Source: Tritrichomonas musculus (Eukaryota > Parabasalia > Tritrichomonadida > Tritrichomonadidae). From it: a stretch of DNA of 64,000 nt. The stretch is taken from contig JAPFFF010000007.1 of assembly GCA_039105265.1 (NCBI GenBank), forward strand, positions 4,092,001 through 4,156,000, given 5' to 3'. The position numbers were made by a program, and so were the translations under genes. A model generated the notes under the pieces. It saw nothing but the letters and a program-made list of their open reading frames with translations. It did not search any database and was not told the DNA's origin. This document shows, one piece after another, positions 44,981 to 53,838 of the stretch; position 1 is the stretch's first letter, and each line of letters opens with the position of its first letter.

Positions 44981-45509
44981 ATGTCAGATGATCAACCAGC
45001 AATTGAAGGAGGTGAACGTCCACCAGAATTACCCCCACCAGAAGAAGAAGGTGAACGTCCATGGCGTTGGCAATTCAATCATGAACCATTCAATGCATTC
45101 GAAGCCGGTGTAAAAATTAAAAGTAGGCCAACACATAAAGCTAAGATACCCATTGGATTCAATTATACTCCTGAAGAAGTTAATAATTATACACTTAAGA
45201 ACCTAGTTAGCAGTAAGATGGCACGTGATATTGTTAGATCCACTAAATTCATGCCAGGTGCATTTGAGATTTGGAATGCAAATCCAAAAGGTGGAAACCA
45301 TAAATATAAAGGTGGAGCAGAAGATCTCGATGGAGACAAAATATCAGAATTTGTTGTTAGACGTGATGGTAAAATTGTTGCTGTTAATGGATATACAACT
45401 AAGAATTCTGATGCAGTCTTCAAGAATTTGTATTACACTGGTCACGATACGAAAGACAAACGTAAAGCACAAAGCTTTAAAGATTGGATCTATAATGATT
45501 ACTATGGAC
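44981..45509 (+). CDS. Structural protein with DxNGDxxDD-type domain, cut by Pol-E
   Basis: Begins MSDDQPAIEGGERPPELPPP, then the start of the conserved C-terminal domain of the repeat-module proteins: MPGAFEIWNANPKGG aligns with the KYIPDAARRDTA region and DLDGDKISEFVVRRDGKIVAVNGY with DLNGDQVDDIVLVDKRG..INGY. No helical modules precede it, so Pol-C has a short version. Pol-E entered at 45509/45510 and removed the rest from view; the frame closes a few bases inside Pol-E. Confidence 0.7.
45504..45509. repeat. Target site of Pol-E, left copy (ATGGAC)
   Basis: Six bases before the AGTAGTGATGG terminus; the right copy is outside the window. Confidence 0.7.
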
Positions 45510-45885
45510 AGTAGTGATGGGTGTTCCGAATCGGGGTCAGATAAATCCCACCCAAAAACGCCTTTAAATGGCCCATATTTGGGCCCCATAAATTCCAAAA
45601 ATGGCCTATATTCGGGTCAATATTCAAAATCCACATACTGCATACCTCTCCCAAAACGCTTATAAAACGCCCATATTCGGGCCCATACAAATTCCGAAAA
45701 TAGGCCGCTTATGGGACCACTTATGGTATCACCTATGACCAACATATGGGACCACCTATGGAACAGACCGATGGGACCACTTATGGACCACCATGACAGA
45801 CAAAAATATTCCATATTTGGGGACTCAGATGAATTCCAAAAATAACGCGATTCTCAAACCAATTCGATTTTTTATCCAGTTAGAA
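45510..45885. repeat. Pol-E left terminal region with 12-bp minisatellite
   Basis: Terminal inverted repeat matching those of Pol-A and Pol-D with more differences; minisatellite of CCACTTATGG / CCACCTATGG units at 45703-45793; ATTTTTTATC box at 45867-45876. Noncoding. Confidence 0.85.
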
Positions 45886-46188
45886 ATGAATTCAACAACT
45901 ACTGCCACGCCACAACTCTCCACTGTCGAAGCTAATGGTGTCAAACTCGATTACCTCGAACGCGTCATCCTCAAGAAATACCCCCAATGGAAATCCCTTG
46001 CATTCGACTACCATAACGACGATGATTTCATGGACGATCTCATCGACACAATATCAAATTTCGAAACCGATTTGGAATCCCTCCGAACCAAAATCATAGA
46101 TGGTGATAGCTATGATCGCAAGGAACTCGATTTGGGGCGTATCAAGATGCTATTGAAAATACTCAGGTTCTCATATGAATTTGCTTAA
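45886..46188 (+). CDS. 100-aa TIR-proximal protein
   Basis: Starts MNSTTTATPQL; all but a few residues match 36818-37120. The set I box ends 9 bases upstream. Acidic, helical, unknown function; always the first gene at this end. Confidence 0.7.
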   Translation: MNSTTTATPQLSTVEANGVKLDYLERVILKKYPQWKSLAFDYHNDDDFMDDLIDTISNFETDLESLRTKIIDGDSYDRKELDLGRIKMLLKILRFSYEFA

Positions 46189-46279
46189 GCATTTATGCAT
46201 TTGCATTCACATCCGTATTTTATATTTTTGGACTCAACTCCATATGATGTAATAACTAGCTAGTTCGCAATGCAACTCA

Positions 46280-46289
46280 ATTTTTTATC
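46280..46289 (+). promoter_or_regulatory. ATTTTTTATC box (set I) before KilA-N
   Basis: Identical to the box at 36728-36737 with matching flanks. Confidence 0.5.
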
Positions 46290-46298
46290 GAATTCCAA

Positions 46299-47066
46299 AT
46301 GGAATCAACTGGGACAAACACATCAGTGTCAGCTGTTGTCGAACCAATCGATGATAAGTATGAATACATCCAATATAATGAGAAGCTCCGTTTGGTACAT
46401 TCCATTAAGGATGATATGTACCAAGCTCAAAGCATTCTCGCTGCATGCAATTCCAAGAAGCAGTTTCGCCATTGGTTTGATAACAAATCAACACAGGAAT
46501 TGCTCGAAAGTGGGTCCGGTAGAATTCTACCAGACCAGAAATTGTATGAAGATAGACCCAATTTGTCAAATGATTTGAAGGGTATGTATGTTCACCGATT
46601 GCTGGTCAATCATATTGCAATGTGGGCATCACCATCATATGCATGGGATGTCATGCAATTATTGGATTCACTAGCTTCTCAGCAACGCGAGCAGATGGTT
46701 AACAAGATCAAGGACCTCACTCCAAGGGCTGTCCCCAAGGATCACAAAAATAGCTACCGATATATGATATGGCTTGAGGATCTTCCCAAAGATAAGGATT
46801 CTGTGGTACTCCATCTCGTTCGTCGCAACAAGCATTCATGGAGGCAGGTCAGTAGGATATATAAAGATAAGAAGAAGCGCTGGATATTTATTGATGACCT
46901 ACCCATCGCAATGACCCCGAATGAAGATATCAAGCGAATGGCCAAAGCTATGTTCAAAGGGGATGATGTCACTGTAGGTGGTACCAGGATTACCATCAAA
47001 AGATCATGCCTTAATGATTTTCACACAGCTGTGGACAAATATTTCACAACCACAATGCAATCATAA
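46299..47066 (+). CDS. KilA-N / DUF3627-type DNA-binding protein
   Basis: 255 aa, a few residues different from 35951-36718 (for example VNKIKDLTPRAV against NNKINDLTTRAV). KilA-N-like core, then the DUF3627-like half. The type A palindrome (46512-46536) is at the same place as in Pol-D, so it was present in their common ancestor. Probable transcription or replication regulator. Confidence 0.87.
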   Translation: MESTGTNTSVSAVVEPIDDKYEYIQYNEKLRLVHSIKDDMYQAQSILAACNSKKQFRHWFDNKSTQELLESGSGRILPDQKLYEDRPNLSNDLKGMYVHRLLVNHIAMWASPSYAWDVMQLLDSLASQQREQMVNKIKDLTPRAVPKDHKNSYRYMIWLEDLPKDKDSVVLHLVRRNKHSWRQVSRIYKDKKKRWIFIDDLPIAMTPNEDIKRMAKAMFKGDDVTVGGTRITIKRSCLNDFHTAVDKYFTTTMQS

Positions 47067-47106
47067 GTACATTCGTCAAAATCCCTGGAACAGTCGAAAA
47101 TAATAT

Positions 47107-47116
47107 TTTATTTTTG
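47107..47116 (+). promoter_or_regulatory. TTTATTTTTG box (set II)
   Basis: Five bases before the ATG at 47122; same box before the Pol-D copy. Confidence 0.45.
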
Positions 47117-47121
47117 CATAA

Positions 47122-47676
47122 ATGGATACTGGTACAGATATTGATACAGCTACTGATACAGCTACTGGTACAGATATTGATATGGATACTGGTACAGCAA
47201 CTGATGCTGAGATACTCCTAAAGATCGTAGATGGCATCACCGATTTGCGCCGAGATGTCAAGCATTTGATTAAGCGTATGAACCATAAACGCAAACCATC
47301 TGCTGATACCCCAAAGGCTGAAGCACATATCGACACCACTCAGGATGCAAATGACTCACCTCCTGAGACTCCATCTATTGAACATCCTCGACCTCGTTTA
47401 AATCGCACCCATATATTCAATCGAAGCAAGTTCCTGGATATTGGGGATCACGACCGATTGATCCAATATGTCACATCACAGGCAGTAATCGATGCGGTCT
47501 CCAACGCAGAACCTCATAAACGTGTATCCCTATTGCGTAGACTCATACGCGATATCCTGAAATTGAGTATCTCCATGTATATGACTCAAAAACTAATCAA
47601 CACCCATATGCCTATAAACAGTCCGCCAAGGGAAACAGTTCCAGACCCCGATGAGATCGATACAACCGATTTCTAA
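47122..47676 (+). CDS. 184-aa protein of unknown function
   Basis: Same family as 35339-35893. The Thr/Asp repeat at the start (TDIDTATDTATGTDIDMDTG) has different units from Pol-D, showing rapid repeat turnover, while the AEILLKIVDGITDLRRDVK and RSKFLDIGDHDRLIQYV parts are identical. Basic C-terminal helix. Precedes the polymerase gene. Confidence 0.65.
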   Translation: MDTGTDIDTATDTATGTDIDMDTGTATDAEILLKIVDGITDLRRDVKHLIKRMNHKRKPSADTPKAEAHIDTTQDANDSPPETPSIEHPRPRLNRTHIFNRSKFLDIGDHDRLIQYVTSQAVIDAVSNAEPHKRVSLLRRLIRDILKLSISMYMTQKLINTHMPINSPPRETVPDPDEIDTTDF

Positions 47677-48124
47677 CCGTAGTCCAAAAATATTTTTGCA
47701 AAAACCGACCCCATGATGGATGCGTAATGCATTCTCTAGAGGAACCAATATACGTACCCGGGATTGCACATCAATCCCTCAAGGAAAATACCTGCATCCA
47801 CCATGAGGCTGGTTGGGGTTGCAAATGCCGGCAAATGCCCGTATTACCCCATAATCCACAAGTAATAGCTTACCCAAGGTGTTTAGTGCGCTTGGGCTCT
47901 ATCACAAATATGGACCGGAAATAATACGAAAAATCGGTATGGCAGTGAATCGAACCTATGCCTGCCGCCGAAGCTGGGAGACATCCTTCTTGATCCAACA
48001 ACTATACCAGTTAGCGCTAACACATATATGATTCCGATTTGCTATTTAATCGAATAAAATTCAAAAATAGTATGTCATCAACTGCGTTGCGATGATTATT
48101 TTTGTATTTTTACCAATGGGGTAA
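47677..48124. other. Conserved structured noncoding gap
   Basis: Inverse counterpart of 34890-35338. Differences between the copies leave the GGGATTG/CAATCCC hairpin and the outer inverted repeat intact, and improve the B-box-like stretch to GGTTCGATTC (minus strand, about 47949-47958). Confidence 0.55.
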
Positions 48125-51100
48125 ATGAGTAAGATTACTAATTGGAATTTCGATAAAAAGGTTCTACCCACAGACACCGTCAGAGACTATATCGATATCA
48201 TCAATGAGGAGTTCGATGGGGGTATCTCAACCAACAGCCCATATGTTGGACAGCTGAGTAGTCTCATAAAGTTCCTGAATGAGAACTCATTTGTAGCTCA
48301 CACTGGTTTTGATCCCGATAATAAGCTCGAGGAATCAGATCTTGATACATTCCTCAGACGACTGAGGCTTACACGTGCTGAGCAGAGGCGTCTCAAGGTA
48401 TTGGGATTGGAAGGTGCTGAACGCTTACTGAATAGCAAGATTAAGAAGACGCATTTTGATAAAAGGGATTTAACCGCGAGTGATGTCCAAGATTATATCA
48501 AGATCGCCAACACAGAGTTCGATGGCAAAATCCCAACCGACATACCACAGGCCGCACAGCAGAGCAGTCTCATAAAGTTCCTAAATGATAATTTATTTGT
48601 ATATCGCACGGATTACGACACCACTTATAAACTCAAGGAATCAGATTTTGATACATTCTTAGAGCGATTGCATGATGAACAAGAGGATAAGCTGCTGAAG
48701 GATGCAACTGAACAGAATCTGCATGCACTTGAGGAGGTCAGACTTGAACGTGAACGTGCTAAGCAATTGGAATGGGAGCGTGCTGAGCAGGAGCGTCTCC
48801 AGAAGCGGGAACAGAAACTGGCTGAGAAGTCGAAACGCGATCGATTGAAGAAGAAACAGGAACAGGAGCGTGAAAAGCATCTCAAGATCTCGAATAAGCA
48901 TTTTGGTGAAATCCCCCCAGAAACCGTCAAAAGATATATCGATATCATCAACACTGAGTTCGGTGGTAACATCCCTACTAACACTACGTATATTCTTCAA
49001 CTGGGCCCACTCAAGAAGTTCCTAAATGATTATTTATTTGTACATCGCACCGGTTTTGATCGCACTGGTAAGCTCAAGGAATCAGATTTTGATACATTCT
49101 TCGAGCAGCTGAGGGCTGAACACCGTGCAGCCGTAGATAATGATTACTTCAAGCATTTCGATAGAGATGATTACAAGATCGAGGACCCCATTGATGAACG
49201 CCAGCAATTGAATACCTGGATTAAGTTCATTCAGCAATTAGATGATGAACACAAAGCATATTCCTATTTCAACAAGTATTATCCCGAGTATCTCGATAGA
49301 GCTGAAATACAAGATATACTCCGAGACAGGACTAAGGTTACAAAACTGAATCATATTATCGGTAGTAACGCTAATATTGATGATAACAAAGCATATTCCT
49401 ATTTCAACAAATATTTCCCCGAGTATATCGACAGAACTGAAATACATAATATACCCCAAGACAGGACTAAGGTTACAAAACTGGTCCATATTATCAATGA
49501 TTCCCCCAAGGCCCCCGAAAATATTGATGATCTCCCCAAGGACCCTGAAAATAATGAAATACTCGATTACCTCAGTGAGTTCGGCCATCAGTTCAAATCG
49601 AAACACACCGATTTCCTCATGGTGAATGAACCTGATAGCTATGATAGGGCTGTTGAGGCTTGGCAATCATATGTCAAATATGCTGATAGTGATTACAAGG
49701 AGCGTGAGGATATCGATACCTATGAGCCAATATACATATACTACTTCAACTCGATATCCTCATTGAACACCATATATGACGGCTTGCAACAGGTCTATAA
49801 GCGTGAGGTAAAACCATTCAAAATCTATTTCCAACTCTCGGGTGTATTTCAGTCCCCCAGTGAGGAGAATATGCTTGGGTATTCATGTGAATATGCAGCT
49901 AGGGAAATCAATTGGAACAACTATAAATCGGCTATCCCAATTGTGGTTCGTGATGAGCAATCGCTTGATATCGTGAAGTACTATATTGAATCAGTACTGC
50001 ACTCATATGAGACCTCAACATCTGGAACCAAGCTGATTATGGTAGGATCAGTCTCATTCACGGTATCTCGAATGGTCAAGGTTAGTGGTCCAATCAAGGA
50101 TTTACCTCCTGAGATCAAAAATAGCAAATTCATCATCACGGACAACGCCGATGACAATCTATGTTGGTACCGATTTCTGGCTGCATGTCTAGATGACCAT
50201 CTAGTTGACCCCGAATCTGGTTGCAATACCAAGAATCGCACACAGGCAGCTAGGAAGCTCCTATGCGAGGATCACAATATAGTGTATTCTACTAAGCCAT
50301 CTCAAGATGCAATCGACCTCATGAACAACTATCCGGGTACATCAATTGAATACATGAAGGCATCTGCTGAGAAGCATCACTTGAATGTGGACATCTATGA
50401 GTACTTGGAGGATCTCAAAGTCTATAACCTTCAGGACCAGTGGAAATACAATGAGGATAACTCATTTAGGAAATCCGCATTGCTGTACACCCAAAATCGA
50501 ATCATCCACATAATGTACATCAGGGATGCTGAGAAGCTGACCAACATCCACATCTGTCCAAAGTGTGGCTCATATGCGCATTACGGTCATCACAATATGA
50601 AGCGTTTCGAGAATCATAAGCTACATTGTGACGGTGTATTTCGAAAGCGTTTCATACCCAATCGCGAACCACTACCATACTGTCCACATATACTCAGCAA
50701 TCCGGTGTACGAATATTGCTTAGCATATGGTCTCGAATGGAAACCCAACATATATTACATCACCTACGATTTCGAAACTGTTGAACAGACTGTGAATACA
50801 TCTATTGGTTCATCCACAACCATCAACTCACGACTGATACCCCTGAGCGTATCATCATGTGTCAAATCGCAATCTGGTTGTACCACAAGGCACTTCTCAT
50901 TAAGGGATTCATCTGAGTTCATCATCAAATGGATCGAGTGGTTGTTTGAGCAATCCAAGCAGGTGTATCACGATAAGGTTCAATACATGAAATCCTTCAT
51001 CAATCAACCAGTTGACAATCTCAAAACCATTGATCGCAACCTGAATGTGATAACCGTATTTGGATTCAACTCGAGTAGATTCGATAGCAACCTATTCAAG

Positions 51101-53695
51101 GAGTATCTCAACTACAGTTCAGCCAAGCGAAATATGTTCTGGAGTGTTGAGCCCAATAGCATCATTGGTACCACATCCTCACTGAAGCAGTTCATATTGA
51201 AGTCACCCAAATACGATACCAAGTTGCGATTCATCGACGCACAATCATTTGTCGCTGGAGGTACATTACGACAATTCGGGGTAGACTTCGGCGGGGTCGA
51301 GAATAGCTCTAAGGGTGTGTTCCCATATGAAGCCATCAACACTGAGAACTACAATGAGGTCCTCTCAAAAGCAGAGCCATTTGAGTATGAGGCGTTCTAC
51401 AGCTATCTCAACCAGAAGAACCCATTGACACCAGATGATTACAAACTATATCTCGAGGATGCCAAAAACTATAAAACCCGATGGGACTACCTACTTGCAT
51501 ACAATGATAATGATGTCGAGATGATGATCAAACCCATTGACAACCTGATTGCACTCAATGCTCAGTACAACGTGGACCTCATCTCAAACCTATCGCTAAG
51601 CAAGAATGCATCCTGTATCAAGTATGCACTCGCATATAAGGAATTTGAGGAAGAATTCCATTCTCCAAATGCCGAATACTCTATACAGAATTCCATTAAC
51701 AAATTCAAACCAAACCTCGATTGGTGGCGATTCAAATGCGAGAACTACTATAACCAGGATGTCAAATATAATCTAGCTCATAAGGACAAACCCAGGAACC
51801 TCGATAAATGTGTTTGTGAGGAGCAATTCGATAAGTTCATGGAGATGTACAACAATCCAGACACAGGCAAGTGCCATCTCTGTGGTGAGCACTTCACATG
51901 GACCAACAGACCTACTCTCGATAGAATCAATAATGATATCGGTCATGAACTCAGTAACTGTAAACTCGCTTGTGCGGAATGCAACAGACTTCGCAGTCGT
52001 GATGACCCCAATATAACCAAACTCCGAATTCAGCTGAAGAAGTACTGCAAGATGATGCATCTCCCAACACTCATCAACGATGAACAGGAGTATTACAGCT
52101 TACGGAACAACATCACTGGTGGTCTATCCAATGTCATGCATCGAGTCAACATCAAGGGTCATACCAAAATAAACCGTTTTAGATACAACGCCGTTGATCA
52201 CAAGGTAATCTCATATGATACTCCACACACGATGACTCATATTGTTGGAGTTGATTTCAACAGCTTATACCCATCTGCATTCAGTTCAACCAAACATGAT
52301 GCCAATCCATATCACGGGGGAGTCATGTATATGCCAGGTTCCATGATGGAGCGATTCGAGGTGTACAAGGATGGGGTCAAAAATATGAAGACCTACAACA
52401 CATGTATGGGTATCATCAACAACAGCCAGAAGCACCAAGAACATCCCAAATTCCTGTTCAAAGCGGAGGTCATGTTGAAATGCCCAATATCCAAAATCAA
52501 CTACTTCATCAATTTCCCACCTGTATTTCGCAATTTCGATATCACCAATGATGAGGCCACAATTGGCCCATATATGCACAACTACATGACTCACAATAAG
52601 CTCCCATCTGTTGACAAAACTGAACGGAAGCTGACCATGAGTGTTGATACAATGGGTACCTATCAGACATTCTCGAATTACTACCTCTGGTTCCTCCTCG
52701 ACCATGGACTTGTCATTGAGGATATCAAGAGTCTCACCAAATACGAGGCTCATCGCGGATTCAACCCATTCGTTAGCGAGTTCATGAAACGCCGTCAGGA
52801 TATCATCTCTGGATCCGAGCATGGCAATGAGAAGTTCTACAAGATCAGCATGAATGGATCATATGGGTATGATGGGATGAACACCGAGAAGTTCTCCAAA
52901 ATCAAGATATGCTCGCGCGATAAGACCTTCCAGAATATCATCTACGACAACTATGTCAGTGGCACCAAATTGAGTGATGACAACTATCTACTCCAGATGA
53001 ACCCGAAGAGCTTCAAATGCACGACATGCCTTCAGGAATCATTCTGGACTCTAGATAACGCCAAATTCTGGTATCTCACATTCATATACGAGTTCATGTA
53101 CAAGTGCCTTGATGTGGAGCGATTCCATTTCATAGAGGGGGACACTGATAGTGCATATTTTGCGGTTGCCGGTGATGACACCAAGGGGTCTGATCAAGAG
53201 TTCAAATACATCATCAAGAATAGGGTATTCTATGATGAGAACATATATAAGTTCATGCCGAATCCCAATATAAATACAATCGCTGATGAGAAGAAAATAC
53301 TGGGTCTCTGCATTGAGAAATATGGTGAGAATATGATAGCGTTGGCTCCCAAGTGCTACACCATATTTAATAGTGGAGCTGTGACCAAGGCACTCAAACT
53401 CAAGAAAAACCGTATTACAAGTGATGATTACAAGGACATCATCGACAATGGTGGTGTGAAGGTTGGCAAAAATATCAATCTGCAAGTGATGCGCAAGCTC
53501 TCAGCCCCTCCGGGGATGGCTCGCAATACCAAAATCCAGAGCAAAATCAGTGAGATGACGATGTCCAAGATCACGGTAAACAAGAATGCTCTCACCGGGA
53601 CTCACACCAAAATGATTGTCCTCGAGAACCAATCCTGTGCCCCATTCATCCACGGACTCACATCAGGGGACTATATTATATGCAATTCGAATTGA
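48125..53695 (+). CDS. polB: Protein-primed DNA polymerase, family B
   Basis: 1856 aa. Same layout as 29502-34889: three N-terminal modules, charged coiled coil, OTU-like segment, zinc-binding HICPKCGSYAHYGH, exonuclease motif YDFETVEQ (about 880), HNH-like insert, motifs DFNSLYPSAF (about 1375), KISMNGSYGYD (about 1573) and DTDSAYF (about 1673). Differences: a segment of about 50 residues with AYSFNKY-like wording (AYSYFNKYYPEYLDRAEIQD) is doubled (about 375-455), and near the C-terminus a type D hairpin unit (53490-53522) adds KLSAPPGMARNT. Role as for Pol-D. Confidence 0.96.
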   Translation: MSKITNWNFDKKVLPTDTVRDYIDIINEEFDGGISTNSPYVGQLSSLIKFLNENSFVAHTGFDPDNKLEESDLDTFLRRLRLTRAEQRRLKVLGLEGAERLLNSKIKKTHFDKRDLTASDVQDYIKIANTEFDGKIPTDIPQAAQQSSLIKFLNDNLFVYRTDYDTTYKLKESDFDTFLERLHDEQEDKLLKDATEQNLHALEEVRLERERAKQLEWERAEQERLQKREQKLAEKSKRDRLKKKQEQEREKHLKISNKHFGEIPPETVKRYIDIINTEFGGNIPTNTTYILQLGPLKKFLNDYLFVHRTGFDRTGKLKESDFDTFFEQLRAEHRAAVDNDYFKHFDRDDYKIEDPIDERQQLNTWIKFIQQLDDEHKAYSYFNKYYPEYLDRAEIQDILRDRTKVTKLNHIIGSNANIDDNKAYSYFNKYFPEYIDRTEIHNIPQDRTKVTKLVHIINDSPKAPENIDDLPKDPENNEILDYLSEFGHQFKSKHTDFLMVNEPDSYDRAVEAWQSYVKYADSDYKEREDIDTYEPIYIYYFNSISSLNTIYDGLQQVYKREVKPFKIYFQLSGVFQSPSEENMLGYSCEYAAREINWNNYKSAIPIVVRDEQSLDIVKYYIESVLHSYETSTSGTKLIMVGSVSFTVSRMVKVSGPIKDLPPEIKNSKFIITDNADDNLCWYRFLAACLDDHLVDPESGCNTKNRTQAARKLLCEDHNIVYSTKPSQDAIDLMNNYPGTSIEYMKASAEKHHLNVDIYEYLEDLKVYNLQDQWKYNEDNSFRKSALLYTQNRIIHIMYIRDAEKLTNIHICPKCGSYAHYGHHNMKRFENHKLHCDGVFRKRFIPNREPLPYCPHILSNPVYEYCLAYGLEWKPNIYYITYDFETVEQTVNTSIGSSTTINSRLIPLSVSSCVKSQSGCTTRHFSLRDSSEFIIKWIEWLFEQSKQVYHDKVQYMKSFINQPVDNLKTIDRNLNVITVFGFNSSRFDSNLFKEYLNYSSAKRNMFWSVEPNSIIGTTSSLKQFILKSPKYDTKLRFIDAQSFVAGGTLRQFGVDFGGVENSSKGVFPYEAINTENYNEVLSKAEPFEYEAFYSYLNQKNPLTPDDYKLYLEDAKNYKTRWDYLLAYNDNDVEMMIKPIDNLIALNAQYNVDLISNLSLSKNASCIKYALAYKEFEEEFHSPNAEYSIQNSINKFKPNLDWWRFKCENYYNQDVKYNLAHKDKPRNLDKCVCEEQFDKFMEMYNNPDTGKCHLCGEHFTWTNRPTLDRINNDIGHELSNCKLACAECNRLRSRDDPNITKLRIQLKKYCKMMHLPTLINDEQEYYSLRNNITGGLSNVMHRVNIKGHTKINRFRYNAVDHKVISYDTPHTMTHIVGVDFNSLYPSAFSSTKHDANPYHGGVMYMPGSMMERFEVYKDGVKNMKTYNTCMGIINNSQKHQEHPKFLFKAEVMLKCPISKINYFINFPPVFRNFDITNDEATIGPYMHNYMTHNKLPSVDKTERKLTMSVDTMGTYQTFSNYYLWFLLDHGLVIEDIKSLTKYEAHRGFNPFVSEFMKRRQDIISGSEHGNEKFYKISMNGSYGYDGMNTEKFSKIKICSRDKTFQNIIYDNYVSGTKLSDDNYLLQMNPKSFKCTTCLQESFWTLDNAKFWYLTFIYEFMYKCLDVERFHFIEGDTDSAYFAVAGDDTKGSDQEFKYIIKNRVFYDENIYKFMPNPNINTIADEKKILGLCIEKYGENMIALAPKCYTIFNSGAVTKALKLKKNRITSDDYKDIIDNGGVKVGKNINLQVMRKLSAPPGMARNTKIQSKISEMTMSKITVNKNALTGTHTKMIVLENQSCAPFIHGLTSGDYIICNSN
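53490..53522 (+). repeat. In-frame hairpin unit (type D) in the polymerase gene
   Basis: CAAGCTCTCAGCCCCTCCGG core, stem CCCC/GGGG at 53505-53515; absent from the Pol-D polymerase. Same unit as at 28381-28416 in an unrelated gene. Confidence 0.85.
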
Positions 53696-53696
53696 A

Positions 53697-53835
53697 TATG
53701 GGGTGTGGTAGAATTCTACCAGACCCGGATTTCATGGTGATAACCCCTAAATATTGGGTCTGCGGGATTTCCCGTTGACCCGGATTTCATGGTGATAACC
53801 CCTAAATCCCTGGAACAGCAAAATTGCTGTCCCGA
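53697..53835 (+). repeat. Block of three palindromes (order A-B-C)
   Basis: Between the convergent polymerase and fibre genes. Units GGTAGAATTCTACC, CGGGATTTCCCG and CAGCAAAATTGCTG, separated by GATTTCATGGTGATAACCCC. The homologous block in Pol-D has the first two in the other order while the spacers agree. Confidence 0.85.
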
Positions 53836-53838
53836 TAA

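Larger units (their letters stand above)
37406..45509. mobile_element. Pol-C, right piece
   Basis: AT-rich stretch continuous with 11897-12647 before Pol-D entered. Contents: 5' end of the KilA-N gene, a 1.2-kb noncoding region with repeats, an HNH endonuclease gene, a 1511-aa fibre gene, a 324-aa gene and a structural-domain gene cut by Pol-E. Neither end is in the window. Pol-D and Pol-E lie within it, so it predates both. Its genes that can be judged look open apart from the insertions. Confidence 0.65.
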
